Below, in pieces: positions 24,789-33,418 of a stretch of 41,219 nucleotides of DNA. Made by a program: the position numbers and the translations under genes. This stretch comes from UBA4416 sp044238845 (GTDB lineage Bacteria; Bacteroidota; Bacteroidia; B-17B0; Aurantibacillaceae), in the NCBI GenBank assembly GCA_044238845.1, contig JBIICN010000031.1, forward strand, positions 1 through 41,219. The letters are read 5' to 3'. The notes below the pieces were generated by a model. The model worked only from the letters and a program-made list of their open reading frames with translations. It had not been told where the DNA came from and searched no databases. How positions within the stretch are numbered: position 1 is the first letter of the stretch; the number at the start of each line of letters is the position of its first letter.

Positions 24789-26057
24789 TTATCTTAATTT
24801 TAATGTTACAATGGTTAGTGCTGCTAACATGATTCCGATGATGAAAAAACGCATCACGATTTTGGATTCATGAAAACCTGATTTTTGATAATGATGATGC
24901 AAAGGCGCCATTTTAAATAAACGATTAGCCTTAGCGAATTCTAATCCGTGTTTTTTACGTTGGTATTTAAAATAAAATACTTGCATGATCACTGATAAGT
25001 TTTCGATTAAGAACACTCCACATAAAATAGGAATCAATAATTCTTTACGAATAGCAATAGCGAACACCGCGATGATACCGCCTAATGCTAAACTTCCTGT
25101 ATCTCCCATAAACACTTGTGCAGGATAAGCGTTATACCATAAGAAACCAACACATGCTCCAACAAAAGCAGCCATAAATACCACCAACTCACCAGTATTT
25201 GGTATGTACATAATGTTTAAGTAATCGGCAAAAACAGTATTACCACTTACGTAAGCTAAAATCCCTAAAGTGGTTCCGATGATGGCACTTGTTCCTGCCG
25301 CTAATCCATCAATACCATCTGTAATGTTAGCTCCATTAGAAACTGCGGTTACAATTAAAATTACAATGGGTATAAAAATTAACCAGCCATATTTTACAGC
25401 GCTATCTCCCATAAAAGATAACACACTCACGTAATCAAACTCATTGTTTTTTACAAATGGAATGGTTGTCTTAATCGTTTTTGTTGGAGTAGTAGCGTAT
25501 TTTGGTAATGCTAAATCTTTTTTTGCACTAATAGCTTCATCAAACGAATAAGCGGCTTGTTGATTGGCGGTTACACGTTCTTTAATCACCACATCTGGGT
25601 GAAAGTAAAACACGGCGCCAACTAATAAACCAATACCAATTTGTCCAACTACTTTAAATTTCCCTTTTAAACCTTCTTTGTTTTTCTTAAATACCTTAAT
25701 GTAATCATCTAAGAAACCTATGCAACCTAACCATACTGTTGAGATTAACATTAATACAATATATACGTTATGTATTTTAGCAAATAATAAAGTAGGAATA
25801 ATGATAGCTGCCAAAATGATTAGTCCACCCATGGTTGGTGTTCCTGCTTTTTCATTTTGTCCTTCTAAGCCTAATTCTCTGATAGTTTCGCCAATTTGTT
25901 TTTTGCGAATGAAATTGATAATACGTTTTCCAAAAACCATGGTAATAACCAACGATGATAACAGTGCTAAGGCAGCTCTAAAAGAGATGTATTGAAACAC
26001 TCCTGCTCCAGGAAAGTTAAAGTGTTGATCTAGGTAGTGGAATAAATAGTAAAACAT
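24789..26057 (-). CDS. mraY: Phospho-MurNAc-pentapeptide transferase MraY
   Basis: A polytopic inner-membrane enzyme that joins phospho-MurNAc-pentapeptide to undecaprenyl phosphate, giving lipid I. Visible motifs are AGTPTMGG near the N-terminus, FLDDYIKVFKK with the catalytic Asp pair, NGANITDGIDGLAAG, MGDTGSLALGG, and the histidine loop PLHHHYQKSGFHESK. At 422 aa it is longer than the E. coli protein (360). The extra length lies in a hydrophilic insertion after the third or fourth helix, as in other Bacteroidota. There is a single-nucleotide gap to murE. Confidence 0.97.
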   Translation of the reverse strand: MFYYLFHYLDQHFNFPGAGVFQYISFRAALALLSSLVITMVFGKRIINFIRKKQIGETIRELGLEGQNEKAGTPTMGGLIILAAIIIPTLLFAKIHNVYIVLMLISTVWLGCIGFLDDYIKVFKKNKEGLKGKFKVVGQIGIGLLVGAVFYFHPDVVIKERVTANQQAAYSFDEAISAKKDLALPKYATTPTKTIKTTIPFVKNNEFDYVSVLSFMGDSAVKYGWLIFIPIVILIVTAVSNGANITDGIDGLAAGTSAIIGTTLGILAYVSGNTVFADYLNIMYIPNTGELVVFMAAFVGACVGFLWYNAYPAQVFMGDTGSLALGGIIAVFAIAIRKELLIPILCGVFLIENLSVIMQVFYFKYQRKKHGLEFAKANRLFKMAPLHHHYQKSGFHESKIVMRFFIIGIMLAALTIVTLKLR

Positions 26058-26058
26058 A

Positions 26059-27528
26059 TTATATCTCTAGGGGGTTAAAGTTTTCTTTTACAATTTCAAA
26101 ATCATCAAATGGGTGTTTCACCCCTTTTATCTCTTGGTATTTTTCGTGACCTTTTCCTGCAATTAAAATAATGTCACCTTCTTTAGCGAAAGCAACGGCT
26201 GTTCTAATTGCTTCTTTTCTATCGCTAATACGTAATGTTTTTTTCATTTCCACAGGGCTAATTCCTGCTTGCATTTGATTTAAAATAGCTTCTGGATCTT
26301 CGCTACGAGGATTATCGCTTGTTAAGATTACTTTGTTGCTATACTCACAAGCTATTTGAGCCATGATAGGGCGTTTAGCTGCATCTCTGTCTCCACCACA
26401 ACCAACAAGTGTAATGACTTGCTCGTTTCCAGTTCTAATATCTTTAATGGTTTCTAAAACATTTTTTAAAGCATCAGGTGTATGAGCATAATCAACAATG
26501 GCCACGATGCCATTTTTAGATTTGATGTATTGAAAACGCCCTTCAACAGAATTTAAATTACTTAGTGTAGTTAGAACTTGAACTTTATCTTGTTTTAATA
26601 ATAAAGCAATGGAGTAAACTACTAATACGTTATACGCGTTAAATGAACCAATTAATTTTACCCAAACTTCTTGGTTATCGATACTTAACAATAAACCGTT
26701 TAAATGATTTTCAACTACACGGCATTTAAAGTCAGCGATTGATTTCAATCCATAAGAATACTTTTTAGCCTTGGTGTTCTGTAACATCACTGAGCCGTTA
26801 CGGTCATCTTTATTCGTTAAAGCAAAAGCATCATCTTGTAGATGATCAAAGAACATTTTTTTAGCTCTGATGTATTCTTCAAACGTTTTGTGATAATCTA
26901 AATGATCGTGAGTAATATTTGAAAATGCAGCTCCTGTGAATTTTAAGCCTGTAATTCGATGTTGAACGATGGCATGTGAGCTCACCTCCATAAATGCATA
27001 CTGACAGCCAGCTTCAACCATTTCAGCTAGTAATTCATTTAAAGCTAAAGCATCAGGTGTTGTATGAGTTGAAGGAATAACGGTTGTATTGATTTTATTT
27101 TCTACAGTAGATAATAAACCCACATTATAACCCAAGCCTCTAAATAAATTAAATAATAAAGTAACGGTTGTTGTTTTGCCATTTGTTCCTGTAATACCAA
27201 CTAATTTTAATTTCTCAGAAGGATTGTCGTAAAAATTGCAAGCAATATATCCTAATGAAGCTGAAGAATCCAAGACTTTTACATAAGTAATATTCTCTTT
27301 TATAGTTTCAGGTAAATCTTCACAAACAACGGCCACAGCGCCATTTTCAATAGCTACTTCAATATAATGATGTCCGTCGGATGCTGTTCCTCTTGTAGCA
27401 ATAAATAAAGAATCTTTTTTTACTTTACGAGAATCAAACGTTACAGATGAGATTGCCACATTGGTAGAGCCAATAATTTCTTCTAATCGTGTTTTATATA
27501 ATATGTCGCTTAATAGTTTCAATTTCAC
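26059..27528 (-). CDS. murE: UDP-MurNAc-tripeptide synthetase MurE (meso-DAP adding)
   Basis: Cytoplasmic ligase adding the third stem amino acid. The UDP-binding domain contains VTFDSRKVKKDSLFIA. The ATP loop is GITGTNGKTTT at 111-121. The C-terminal motif DNPRSEDP starts at D405; DNPR is the meso-diaminopimelate specificity motif (L-Lys enzymes differ), so the wall is of DAP type. The length of 489 aa is normal. The gene is 2 nt from ftsI and 1 nt from mraY. Confidence 0.97.
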   Translation of the reverse strand: MKLKLLSDILYKTRLEEIIGSTNVAISSVTFDSRKVKKDSLFIATRGTASDGHHYIEVAIENGAVAVVCEDLPETIKENITYVKVLDSSASLGYIACNFYDNPSEKLKLVGITGTNGKTTTVTLLFNLFRGLGYNVGLLSTVENKINTTVIPSTHTTPDALALNELLAEMVEAGCQYAFMEVSSHAIVQHRITGLKFTGAAFSNITHDHLDYHKTFEEYIRAKKMFFDHLQDDAFALTNKDDRNGSVMLQNTKAKKYSYGLKSIADFKCRVVENHLNGLLLSIDNQEVWVKLIGSFNAYNVLVVYSIALLLKQDKVQVLTTLSNLNSVEGRFQYIKSKNGIVAIVDYAHTPDALKNVLETIKDIRTGNEQVITLVGCGGDRDAAKRPIMAQIACEYSNKVILTSDNPRSEDPEAILNQMQAGISPVEMKKTLRISDRKEAIRTAVAFAKEGDIILIAGKGHEKYQEIKGVKHPFDDFEIVKENFNPLEI

Positions 27529-27530
27529 TT

Positions 27531-29678
27531 TTAACTTAGTATGAGTGTTATTTTATCTCCTTTATTAAATTTTTGTCCTGCTTCAATTGATTGTTTTTTA
27601 ACTGAGCCCATTCCGTATAGCTTTACGTGAAAACCTGAATTCTCCAATAAAAACAAGGCATCTTTAGCAGATAAGCCATTTAAATTTGGAACAATACCCT
27701 TTTTCAACTGACTCTCTAAATTGTTTGTTTGTAATGAAATACGAGTTGAGTCAGAAGGATTTCTTGATACGTAGCCATCTTCTGTAGCATTAGATTTAGT
27801 AGGTAATTTTAAAGCCTTTGAAGCAATTACCATTTCATCATTTTTTGATTTAATACTTCCTGGAGCTTTGGTTAATAAATTTTGTTTGTTATTAATTGGT
27901 TCTAAAAAATCTAAACTACTTGAGTAAACTTTTTCGGCTATTTCTTTAAATACAGGACCTGCCACTAAACCACCATAATACACACCATTACTAGGCGAAT
28001 TGATTACCACAATGCATGTATACAATGGTTTATCTGCGGGAAAATAGCCTACGAAAGACGCTTGGTAATTTCTTTCTCCCACAGGGCCGTATACTGATTG
28101 ACCTTTTACAACTTTCTTCCCTATTTTTGCAATTTGTGCAGTCCCAGTTTTTCCGCCTACTTTAAATGCAGTAATATTTAATCCTTTTCCACTTCCGTTT
28201 TCTACTACACCTTCTAGCATTGCTTTTGCTTTTTTCACTGTAGAAGGTTTTACAATTTGTTCAGCAATGACTTCTGTAGTGAATGTTTTTACCGTTTTAC
28301 CATTGTGTTTAATTTCTCTTTCAAAACGAGGCTTCACCATTTTTCCATCATTGGCTATGGCATTATAAAGAGTTAGCGTTTGCAACGGAGTAATTAAACT
28401 CTCATAACCATAACTAATTTGAGGAAGAGATAAACCAGACCAATCTTTACTTTTTGTTTCTTTAATTAGAGGATTAGCTTCTCCTGGAATTGCTAAACCT
28501 AATTTTTCATTCAAATGAAATGATTTTAATTTATCAATGTATTGTTGAGGATTTTTTGAATAGTACTTTACAATAGTTTTAGCAGCCGCTACGTTTGAAG
28601 ACACTTCAAATGCACGTTTTAAAGTTAAGATTGCTGACTCTGGTGTATGAGAATCTTTAATGGTTTTATTGTAGTAAACTACTTCTCCGTTGCCAACTTG
28701 TATTTTTTCATCTAAACTTAAATTGTAGTCATCCATCACTGCTAAGTAGGATGCTAACTTAAATGTAGAGCCAGGTTCGGTTGCATAACCAATGGCATAA
28801 TTTAAACTTTCAGAGTAAGCACTAGAATCTTTTCCATCACGTGTTAAATTAGCAATGGCTTTAATTTCACCTGTTTTCACTTCCATTAAAATGGCGCAGC
28901 CATGTGATGCTTTATTTTTAATTAACGTATTCATTAAAGCATTTTCAGCGACATCCTGAATATTGATGTCAATGGTTGTATACAAATCACTACCATCTTT
29001 TGGTTCAACCTCATTCTCATCATTAATAGGACGCCAAACATCTCCAGCAATTTTTTGCATTAAACGTTGTCCACTTATACCTTTTAACAATGTATCATAA
29101 GCGCCTTCTAATCCTACTGGCTTTACTCCTTCACGAGCCATGCCAATGGTACGAGCCGCTAACATTTTAAATGGACGCTCGCGTTTGTTGGTTTGAAGGG
29201 TCACTAACCCGCCACGTTTTCCTTTTTTGAAAATCGGAAATGTTTTTAATGTTTGTAAATCTTTAAATGGAACGTTACGTTTTAAAACCACATAACGATC
29301 GCCGCTTTTACGCGCCTTACGTAATAGTTTAATGTATTGTTTGGCCGATTTATCTTTAAATAAATCAGCAATCATAGTGCCTAATGAATCAACTTTTGCT
29401 TCAAATAATTTTTTATCAATAGATGGAGCATTAATATCTACAGCTACTTCGTAATAGGGCAGAGAAGTGGCTAGTAAGTTACCATTGATGTCAAAAATGT
29501 TTCCACGTACTGCTTGAATTTCGTGAACTTGTGTATTAAATGCCTCTGCCTTCGCTTTCCATTCGGCACCTTCTTTAAATTGGATAAGACACATTTTATA
29601 AAAAATGGATATAGCGAACACACATAAAAATATGTACACTAAATACGTTCTTGATAATATGTCTTTTTTGTTTTCCAA
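27531..29678 (-). CDS. ftsI: Division transpeptidase FtsI (PBP3) with one PASTA domain
   Basis: A class B penicillin-binding protein that cross-links septal peptidoglycan. It has one membrane helix (about 11-31) and a dimerisation domain with the VRGNIFD motif. The transpeptidase domain has active-site S304-T-F-K307, S360-S-N362 and K510-T-G-T513. A single C-terminal PASTA domain (about 661-715) follows. The only start that keeps the membrane anchor is TTG at 29678; the next Met is residue 29, inside the helix, and an in-frame stop precedes the TTG. It begins 7 nt after the FtsL-like gene. The C-terminal PASTA domain is unlike E. coli FtsI but is seen in this phylum. Confidence 0.96.
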   Translation of the reverse strand: MENKKDILSRTYLVYIFLCVFAISIFYKMCLIQFKEGAEWKAKAEAFNTQVHEIQAVRGNIFDINGNLLATSLPYYEVAVDINAPSIDKKLFEAKVDSLGTMIADLFKDKSAKQYIKLLRKARKSGDRYVVLKRNVPFKDLQTLKTFPIFKKGKRGGLVTLQTNKRERPFKMLAARTIGMAREGVKPVGLEGAYDTLLKGISGQRLMQKIAGDVWRPINDENEVEPKDGSDLYTTIDINIQDVAENALMNTLIKNKASHGCAILMEVKTGEIKAIANLTRDGKDSSAYSESLNYAIGYATEPGSTFKLASYLAVMDDYNLSLDEKIQVGNGEVVYYNKTIKDSHTPESAILTLKRAFEVSSNVAAAKTIVKYYSKNPQQYIDKLKSFHLNEKLGLAIPGEANPLIKETKSKDWSGLSLPQISYGYESLITPLQTLTLYNAIANDGKMVKPRFEREIKHNGKTVKTFTTEVIAEQIVKPSTVKKAKAMLEGVVENGSGKGLNITAFKVGGKTGTAQIAKIGKKVVKGQSVYGPVGERNYQASFVGYFPADKPLYTCIVVINSPSNGVYYGGLVAGPVFKEIAEKVYSSSLDFLEPINNKQNLLTKAPGSIKSKNDEMVIASKALKLPTKSNATEDGYVSRNPSDSTRISLQTNNLESQLKKGIVPNLNGLSAKDALFLLENSGFHVKLYGMGSVKKQSIEAGQKFNKGDKITLILS

Positions 29679-29685
29679 TTAATTA

Positions 29686-30135
29686 TTATTTCACTTCTGT
29701 TTTTACACTATCCATTTCAATTTTCATTGGTGCCACCACAGGCTCTTTTAAACCTAATGGCGCCACAGCTTTTGCTACTTCACTTTGTTTACTAACAAAC
29801 ATTAAATCAGACTTTGATGAAATAAACTCTGTACGTAATTCTTTTATTTGGTTACTTACTTTATTTACTTCTCTAATTTTATCATCGGCGTAATATCCGT
29901 TGGCGATGTATAAAATTGCGATTAAACCTAAAAACAAAACAAACGGAATGTGTTGCACCGCTCTATCATCACTTAAAAACGAACCGCCAAATATTCTCGA
30001 AAGTCCTTTAGCTAACACACCTTTCTTTCCAGGTTTAGAAGGCTTCGAAATAACTTGTGGTTCTTCCTGTTCCACTAGTTCTTCTAACTCTTCTAGTTCT
30101 TCTTCTTTTGGTATGTCTCTAAATTTGTTTGCCAT
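29686..30135 (-). CDS. FtsL-like divisome membrane protein
   Basis: A small bitopic protein (149 aa). A very acidic cytoplasmic tail (PKEEELEELEELVEQEEP) leads to a basic stretch. One membrane helix lies at about 64-82. A periplasmic heptad-rich segment follows (KIREVNKVSNQIKELRTEF), consistent with a coiled coil. Position between rsmH and ftsI, size and topology match FtsL, which bridges FtsQ/FtsB to FtsW/FtsI. The sequence is too divergent for motif-level proof. The cytoplasmic tail is longer than in E. coli FtsL and is characteristic of Bacteroidota versions. Confidence 0.82.
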   Translation of the reverse strand: MANKFRDIPKEEELEELEELVEQEEPQVISKPSKPGKKGVLAKGLSRIFGGSFLSDDRAVQHIPFVLFLGLIAILYIANGYYADDKIREVNKVSNQIKELRTEFISSKSDLMFVSKQSEVAKAVAPLGLKEPVVAPMKIEMDSVKTEVK

Positions 30136-30137
30136 CT

Positions 30138-30213
30138 ATTATTTAAGATTTATGATTTGAGAAATATGATTTTTTTCTCTATTCTTAAATCTGAATTCTT
30201 AATTCTTAATTCT
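30138..30213. repeat. AAGAATT/AAGATTT low-complexity repeat in the rsmH-ftsL gap
   Basis: Tandem and inverted variants of ATTTAAGATTT and AATTCTT fill the gap and run across the stop codon of rsmH on the minus strand (AAGAATT repeated about three times). Arms GAGAAA / TTTCTC can also form a hairpin. The same word family recurs upstream of ispF at 32767. Confidence 0.6.
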
Positions 30214-31116
30214 TTCCGCTATTCTTAATTTTGCGCTTCTTGCTCTTGAATTTCTATCTATCTCTTCTGCATCTGGTACAATTGGTTTTGAGGTTAAAGA
30301 CTTAAAGTATTTAGTGATTTTCCCAAATACAATATCTTTCTCTTCAACTCCTTCAATATTTCCCGATCTAATCAGATTCTTTACTAACCTATCTTCTAAA
30401 CTATGGTAGCTCATGACTACTAATCTTGCATTAGGTTTTAAAAGAGTTACACATTGTGTTAAGCATTCTTTTAAAGCTTCCATTTCTTGGTTCACTTCAA
30501 TGCGAATGGCTTGATATACTTTGGCTAAATATTTTCCCTCTTCAAATTTTGGTGTGCAAGGTCTTATCACTTCTTTAAACTGAGCAGTTGTTTCAATACT
30601 CCCGTTTGTTCTAGCTTCAAAAATGATGTTCGCAAGTCTAAAAGCATTATCTACTTCACCATACTCTCTAAACATGGCTGTAAGCTTTTTTACATCATAA
30701 GTGTTTAATACTTTTTTAGCTGTTAAATCAGATTTCTGATTCATTCGCATATCTAAGTCGGCATCAAATCGAGTAGAAAAACCACGTTCACCTTTATCAA
30801 ATTGATGAGAAGAAACGCCTAAATCACCTAGTATGCCATCAACTTGAGTAACTCCATATAATTTAAGATAATTGGAAATGTACCTGAAATTGTGTGGAAT
30901 AAAAGTTAAACGTTTATCATCAGGTATATTTGCTTTGGCATCTTCATCTTGATCAAACGAAAACAATTTACCTTTTGCAGACAGATGTTTTAAAATCTCT
31001 TTCGAATGTCCTCCGCCACCAAAAGTTAAATCCACATATATGCCATCTGGATTTATGTCAAGGCCATCTATGCAAGGTTGTAAAAGAACGGGGATGTGAT
31101 AAGGAAGATTACTCAT
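30199..31116 (-). CDS. rsmH: 16S rRNA m4C1402 methyltransferase RsmH
   Basis: A cytoplasmic SAM-dependent enzyme that N4-methylates C1402 in the decoding centre; the usual second gene of dcw clusters (formerly mraW). YHIPVLLQPCIDGL and the SAM motif VDLTFGGGGHSKEIL lie at the N-terminus, and LGDLGVSSHQFD, GFSTRFDADLDMRM and SYHSLEDRLVKN follow. I chose ATG 31116 (MSNLPYHIP), which overlaps the mraZ stop by 8 nt; two further Met codons 9-12 nt upstream are possible. The last codons lie inside a low-complexity AAGAATT repeat. Confidence 0.95.
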   Translation of the reverse strand: MSNLPYHIPVLLQPCIDGLDINPDGIYVDLTFGGGGHSKEILKHLSAKGKLFSFDQDEDAKANIPDDKRLTFIPHNFRYISNYLKLYGVTQVDGILGDLGVSSHQFDKGERGFSTRFDADLDMRMNQKSDLTAKKVLNTYDVKKLTAMFREYGEVDNAFRLANIIFEARTNGSIETTAQFKEVIRPCTPKFEEGKYLAKVYQAIRIEVNQEMEALKECLTQCVTLLKPNARLVVMSYHSLEDRLVKNLIRSGNIEGVEEKDIVFGKITKYFKSLTSKPIVPDAEEIDRNSRARSAKLRIAERIKN

Positions 31117-31579
31117 CGTCTCCATCATTAAAATTTAAGTTCCCTAAAACATCTTCAGCTAATTTTTCAATATCTACATCTTGAGATAAGAATTGATCGT
31201 ATAATTTTTTATCCCAAATCTCAATCACGTTATTACTTCCCAAAACTTTAATATCAGTAGTGATATCTGCATACTCTACTAATGGCTTTGGTAATAAAAC
31301 ACGCCCAGTGTTATCTGCATCGGCAGCGGTTGCACCGCCAGTAAATTTTCTAACAAAAACATCGTTTGCTTTTATCAAACGATTCAACTTGCTCAATTTT
31401 TTATTTAGTTTATTCCATTCGTTAATTGGATAAAGCACTAAACATTTTTGATGAAGATTTCGGTTGATGACAAATCCTTTATCAAACACCTCTTCCAGCT
31501 GTTTCCTGAGGATAACAGGAAACATAAAACGCCCTTTCGCATCTACTTTACAATCAAATTCTCCTATAAGGCTTGTCAT
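31109..31579 (-). CDS. mraZ: Transcriptional regulator MraZ
   Basis: A DNA-binding regulator of the dcw cluster, made of two AbrB-like SpoVT domains that assemble into rings. The first repeat begins IGEFDCKVDAKGRFMFPVIL; the second contains GGATAADADNTGRVLLPKPL with the conserved DxxGR core. The 156-aa protein starts at ATG 31579. An upstream in-frame TTG at 31606 coincides with the -7 promoter box and is not a start. Four TGG boxes at 10-bp spacing lie just upstream of the promoter, so it probably controls its own operon. Confidence 0.95.
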   Translation of the reverse strand: MTSLIGEFDCKVDAKGRFMFPVILRKQLEEVFDKGFVINRNLHQKCLVLYPINEWNKLNKKLSKLNRLIKANDVFVRKFTGGATAADADNTGRVLLPKPLVEYADITTDIKVLGSNNVIEIWDKKLYDQFLSQDVDIEKLAEDVLGNLNFNDGDDE

Positions 31580-31603
31580 TGTTGGGTTTTGTTTGAATCG
31601 AGT

Positions 31604-31611
31604 CAAAAATA
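31604..31611 (-). promoter_or_regulatory. -7 promoter element of mraZ and the dcw cluster
   Basis: Read on the minus strand, TATTTTTG matches TAnnTTTG. Initiation would fall near 31597, giving a leader of about 18 nt before the mraZ ATG at 31579. No TTG stands at the usual -33 distance; that position is occupied by the first MraZ box, which suggests dependence on a bound regulator. Confidence 0.65.
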
Positions 31612-31620
31612 ATTAAAATT

Positions 31621-31660
31621 TTACCACTTTCTACCACTTTTAGCCATTATTTACCACTTT
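31621..31660 (-). promoter_or_regulatory. Four MraZ-type boxes upstream of mraZ
   Basis: On the minus strand TGG occurs at 31656-31654, 31646-31644, 31636-31634 and 31626-31624, exactly 10 bp apart. Three copies share the longer word AAGTGGTA and one is degenerate (TGGCTA). Known MraZ operators are direct repeats with this period (TGGGA-N5 in E. coli, AAAGTG[T/G]-N3 in mycoplasmas). The array begins 12 nt upstream of the -7 box. Confidence 0.8.
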
Positions 31661-31807
31661 TGTTAATAAATTGAAATTTGTTAATAGTTATGAAGCGAAA
31701 TAATTAGTATTTGTTTTAGCCTAAAAAAAACAAAACACATTGATTTTGCTATAGTTTTAGAGGGTTAGCTTAAATTGAATTATTTCAAAAAAGATGATTT
31801 TGGATGG

Positions 31808-31836
31808 TTGAGATATTAACAATTATTTTACCTTTG
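31808..31836 (+). promoter_or_regulatory. Promoter of the acyltransferase gene
   Basis: TTG (31808-31810), an 18-nt spacer and TACCTTTG (31829-31836) match the Bacteroidota TTG-N17-23-TAnnTTTG promoter. Initiation near 31842 puts the ATG at 31848 only a few nt downstream. The rest of the 268-nt gap between mraZ and this gene holds only the MraZ boxes and AT-rich sequence. Confidence 0.72.
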
Positions 31837-31847
31837 TGACCCTTGCT

Positions 31848-32702
31848 ATGGAAAACAAAAAATTTATAGACGTTGAGAAAATTTTACAGGAAAAAGCCTA
31901 TAAACTTTACAGATGGTTGCCTCGTTTTGCTATAAATTGGTTTAAGAAGACATTACATGAGGATGATATTAATGAGGCTATGGTTCATTTAAAAGATGAC
32001 GAAGGCTTAGAGTTTAATAGAAAAGGACTTGAAAAATTAGGCGCTAAAGTAGAGTCAGTGAATTCCGAATTGGTGCCAAAATCCGGTTCTGTTATCATTG
32101 CCGCTAATCATCCTTTAGGTGGGTTAGATGGTATGGCTTTAATTAAATCTGTTGGAGATATAAGACCAGATGTTCGTTTTTTCGTAAACGATATTTTAAA
32201 AAACTTAAAGAACTATGGTGAAATATTTGTCGCTGTGAATAAAGTGGGAGCTTCTTCCACGAAATCTTTGAGAACCATGGAGGAGGTTTTTATGACGGAA
32301 TGTGCCGTATTGTTTTTTCCTGCAGGATTAGTTTCTCGTAAGCAAAACGGACTTGTGAGAGATTTAGCATGGAAGAAAAGTTTTGTGACTCAAGCTATTG
32401 ATCATAAACGCATGATACAACCTGTTTTTATTGAAGGAGAAAACTCTAAGTTCTTTTATAATTTCGCTAACTTTAGAAAAAAAATAGGAATAAAATCAAA
32501 TATTGAAATGTTGTTTTTGCCAGATGAAATGTTTAAAGCAAAAAAATCAACTATTCGTATACATTACAGTAAACCTTTTGATTCCGCTATTTTGTCGGAT
32601 CGCAAAACACATAAACAATGGTCGGATTTAATTTATCAATATATTTATTCACCTGATTTCATGAAAGGTATTCCGTTTGAAGATTATATGAAAGGTAAAT
32701 AA
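31848..32702 (+). CDS. PlsC-like glycerophospholipid/ornithine-lipid acyltransferase
   Basis: A membrane-associated acyltransferase. The catalytic HxxxxxD motif is in AANHPLGGLDGMAL, and the substrate-binding FFPAGLVSR corresponds to the FPEG block of lysophosphatidate acyltransferases. This variant (NHPLGGLDG, FPAG) is close to the hemolysin-like/OlsA-type group, so the acceptor could be lysophosphatidate or a lyso-amino-acid lipid; the sequence does not decide. The length of 284 aa is usual. ATG 31848 (MENKKFIDVEK) is preferred over GTG 31836 because that GTG overlaps the -7 box. Confidence 0.82.
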   Translation: MENKKFIDVEKILQEKAYKLYRWLPRFAINWFKKTLHEDDINEAMVHLKDDEGLEFNRKGLEKLGAKVESVNSELVPKSGSVIIAANHPLGGLDGMALIKSVGDIRPDVRFFVNDILKNLKNYGEIFVAVNKVGASSTKSLRTMEEVFMTECAVLFFPAGLVSRKQNGLVRDLAWKKSFVTQAIDHKRMIQPVFIEGENSKFFYNFANFRKKIGIKSNIEMLFLPDEMFKAKKSTIRIHYSKPFDSAILSDRKTHKQWSDLIYQYIYSPDFMKGIPFEDYMKGK

Positions 32703-32766
32703 GTGATTTTTTTAGAATAGAAGATTGTAAATATTTAATGACGGTTTAATATATAAGAAAAATAAA

Positions 32767-32793
32767 AATCTTAAATCTTAAATCTTAAATTTC
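32767..32793 (+). repeat. AAATCTT tandem repeat before ispF
   Basis: Three consecutive AAATCTT units plus a partial one lie just before the ispF start. The word is the reverse complement of the AAGATTT unit seen in the rsmH-ftsL gap. It may form part of the ispF leader. Confidence 0.65.
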
Positions 32794-32800
32794 AATTAGC

Positions 32801-33283
32801 ATGGTAAATATTAGAGTAGGTTTTGGTTACGATGTTCATCCTTTAGGCGAGGGTAGAGAACTATGGTTGGGCGGTATTAAATTAGAATTTGATAAAGGTT
32901 GTGTAGGACATAGTGATGCTGATGTATTATTACATGCTATTTGCGACGCTCTTTTAGGCGCTGCCAACTTACGCGATATTGGTTTCCATTTCCCAAATAA
33001 CAATCCGAAATATAAAGGGGCTGATAGTAAAATGCTATTAAAAGAAGTCGTTGCTTTGTTAGATGCAAAAGGTTATGGTATTGGAAACGTAGATGCTACT
33101 TTAAGTTTAGAAGCTCCAAAAATAAATCCTCATATTACCGCTATGCAAGAAGTATTAGCGCCAATTATGAATATTACCATAGATGATGTTTCTATTAAAG
33201 CTACTACTAATGAGCGTTTAGGTTATGTTGGTAGAGAAGAAGGCGTAAATGCTTTTGCAGTGGCCTTAATCTATAAGAAATAG
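32801..33283 (+). CDS. ispF: 2-C-methyl-D-erythritol 2,4-cyclodiphosphate synthase
   Basis: A homotrimeric cytoplasmic enzyme of the MEP isoprenoid pathway that converts CDP-methylerythritol 2-phosphate to the cyclodiphosphate with release of CMP. The metal ligands are D11 and H13 in GYDVHPL and H45 in GHSDADVLLH; these correspond to D8, H10 and H42 of E. coli. The C-terminal KATTNERLGYVGREEG motif is complete. The 160-aa length is standard. It stands alone, 98 nt after the acyltransferase gene. It implies MEP-pathway undecaprenyl phosphate, the lipid carrier used by MraY and MurG. Confidence 0.97.
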   Translation: MVNIRVGFGYDVHPLGEGRELWLGGIKLEFDKGCVGHSDADVLLHAICDALLGAANLRDIGFHFPNNNPKYKGADSKMLLKEVVALLDAKGYGIGNVDATLSLEAPKINPHITAMQEVLAPIMNITIDDVSIKATTNERLGYVGREEGVNAFAVALIYKK

Positions 33284-33329
33284 TATTAAAAAGTCCTTTC
33301 TTTATTTCTCTAAGTTTTCTTTTTTTTAT

Positions 33330-33353
33330 AAATACCTTTTTTTAGGTATGGTG
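33330..33353 (+). promoter_or_regulatory. Palindromic motif AAATACCT-N6-AGGTAT-GGTG upstream of the DUF4856 gene
   Basis: The inverted repeat ATACCT/AGGTAT is separated by six T. The same 24-nt layout (AAATACCT-N6-RGGTAT-KGKG) occurs at 34632-34655 before the imelysin gene. It lies 66 nt before the ATG and 18 nt before a TACTTTTG -7 element. The TACCTNT/NNGGGTA arrangement with a 2-nt centre recalls NarL/LuxR-type 7-2-7 sites. It is a candidate operator. Confidence 0.6.
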
Positions 33354-33371
33354 AAACATCTTGTTATCATA

Positions 33372-33379
33372 TACTTTTG
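33372..33379 (+). promoter_or_regulatory. -7 promoter element of the DUF4856 gene
   Basis: TACTTTTG matches TAnnTTTG and lies 40 nt before the ATG at 33419. No TTG is at the proper -33 distance; the palindromic motif just upstream could make the promoter activator-dependent. Confidence 0.5.
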
Positions 33380-33418
33380 ACTCGTATTTATAATCAATCT
33401 AAATAAAAAAAACTATAT

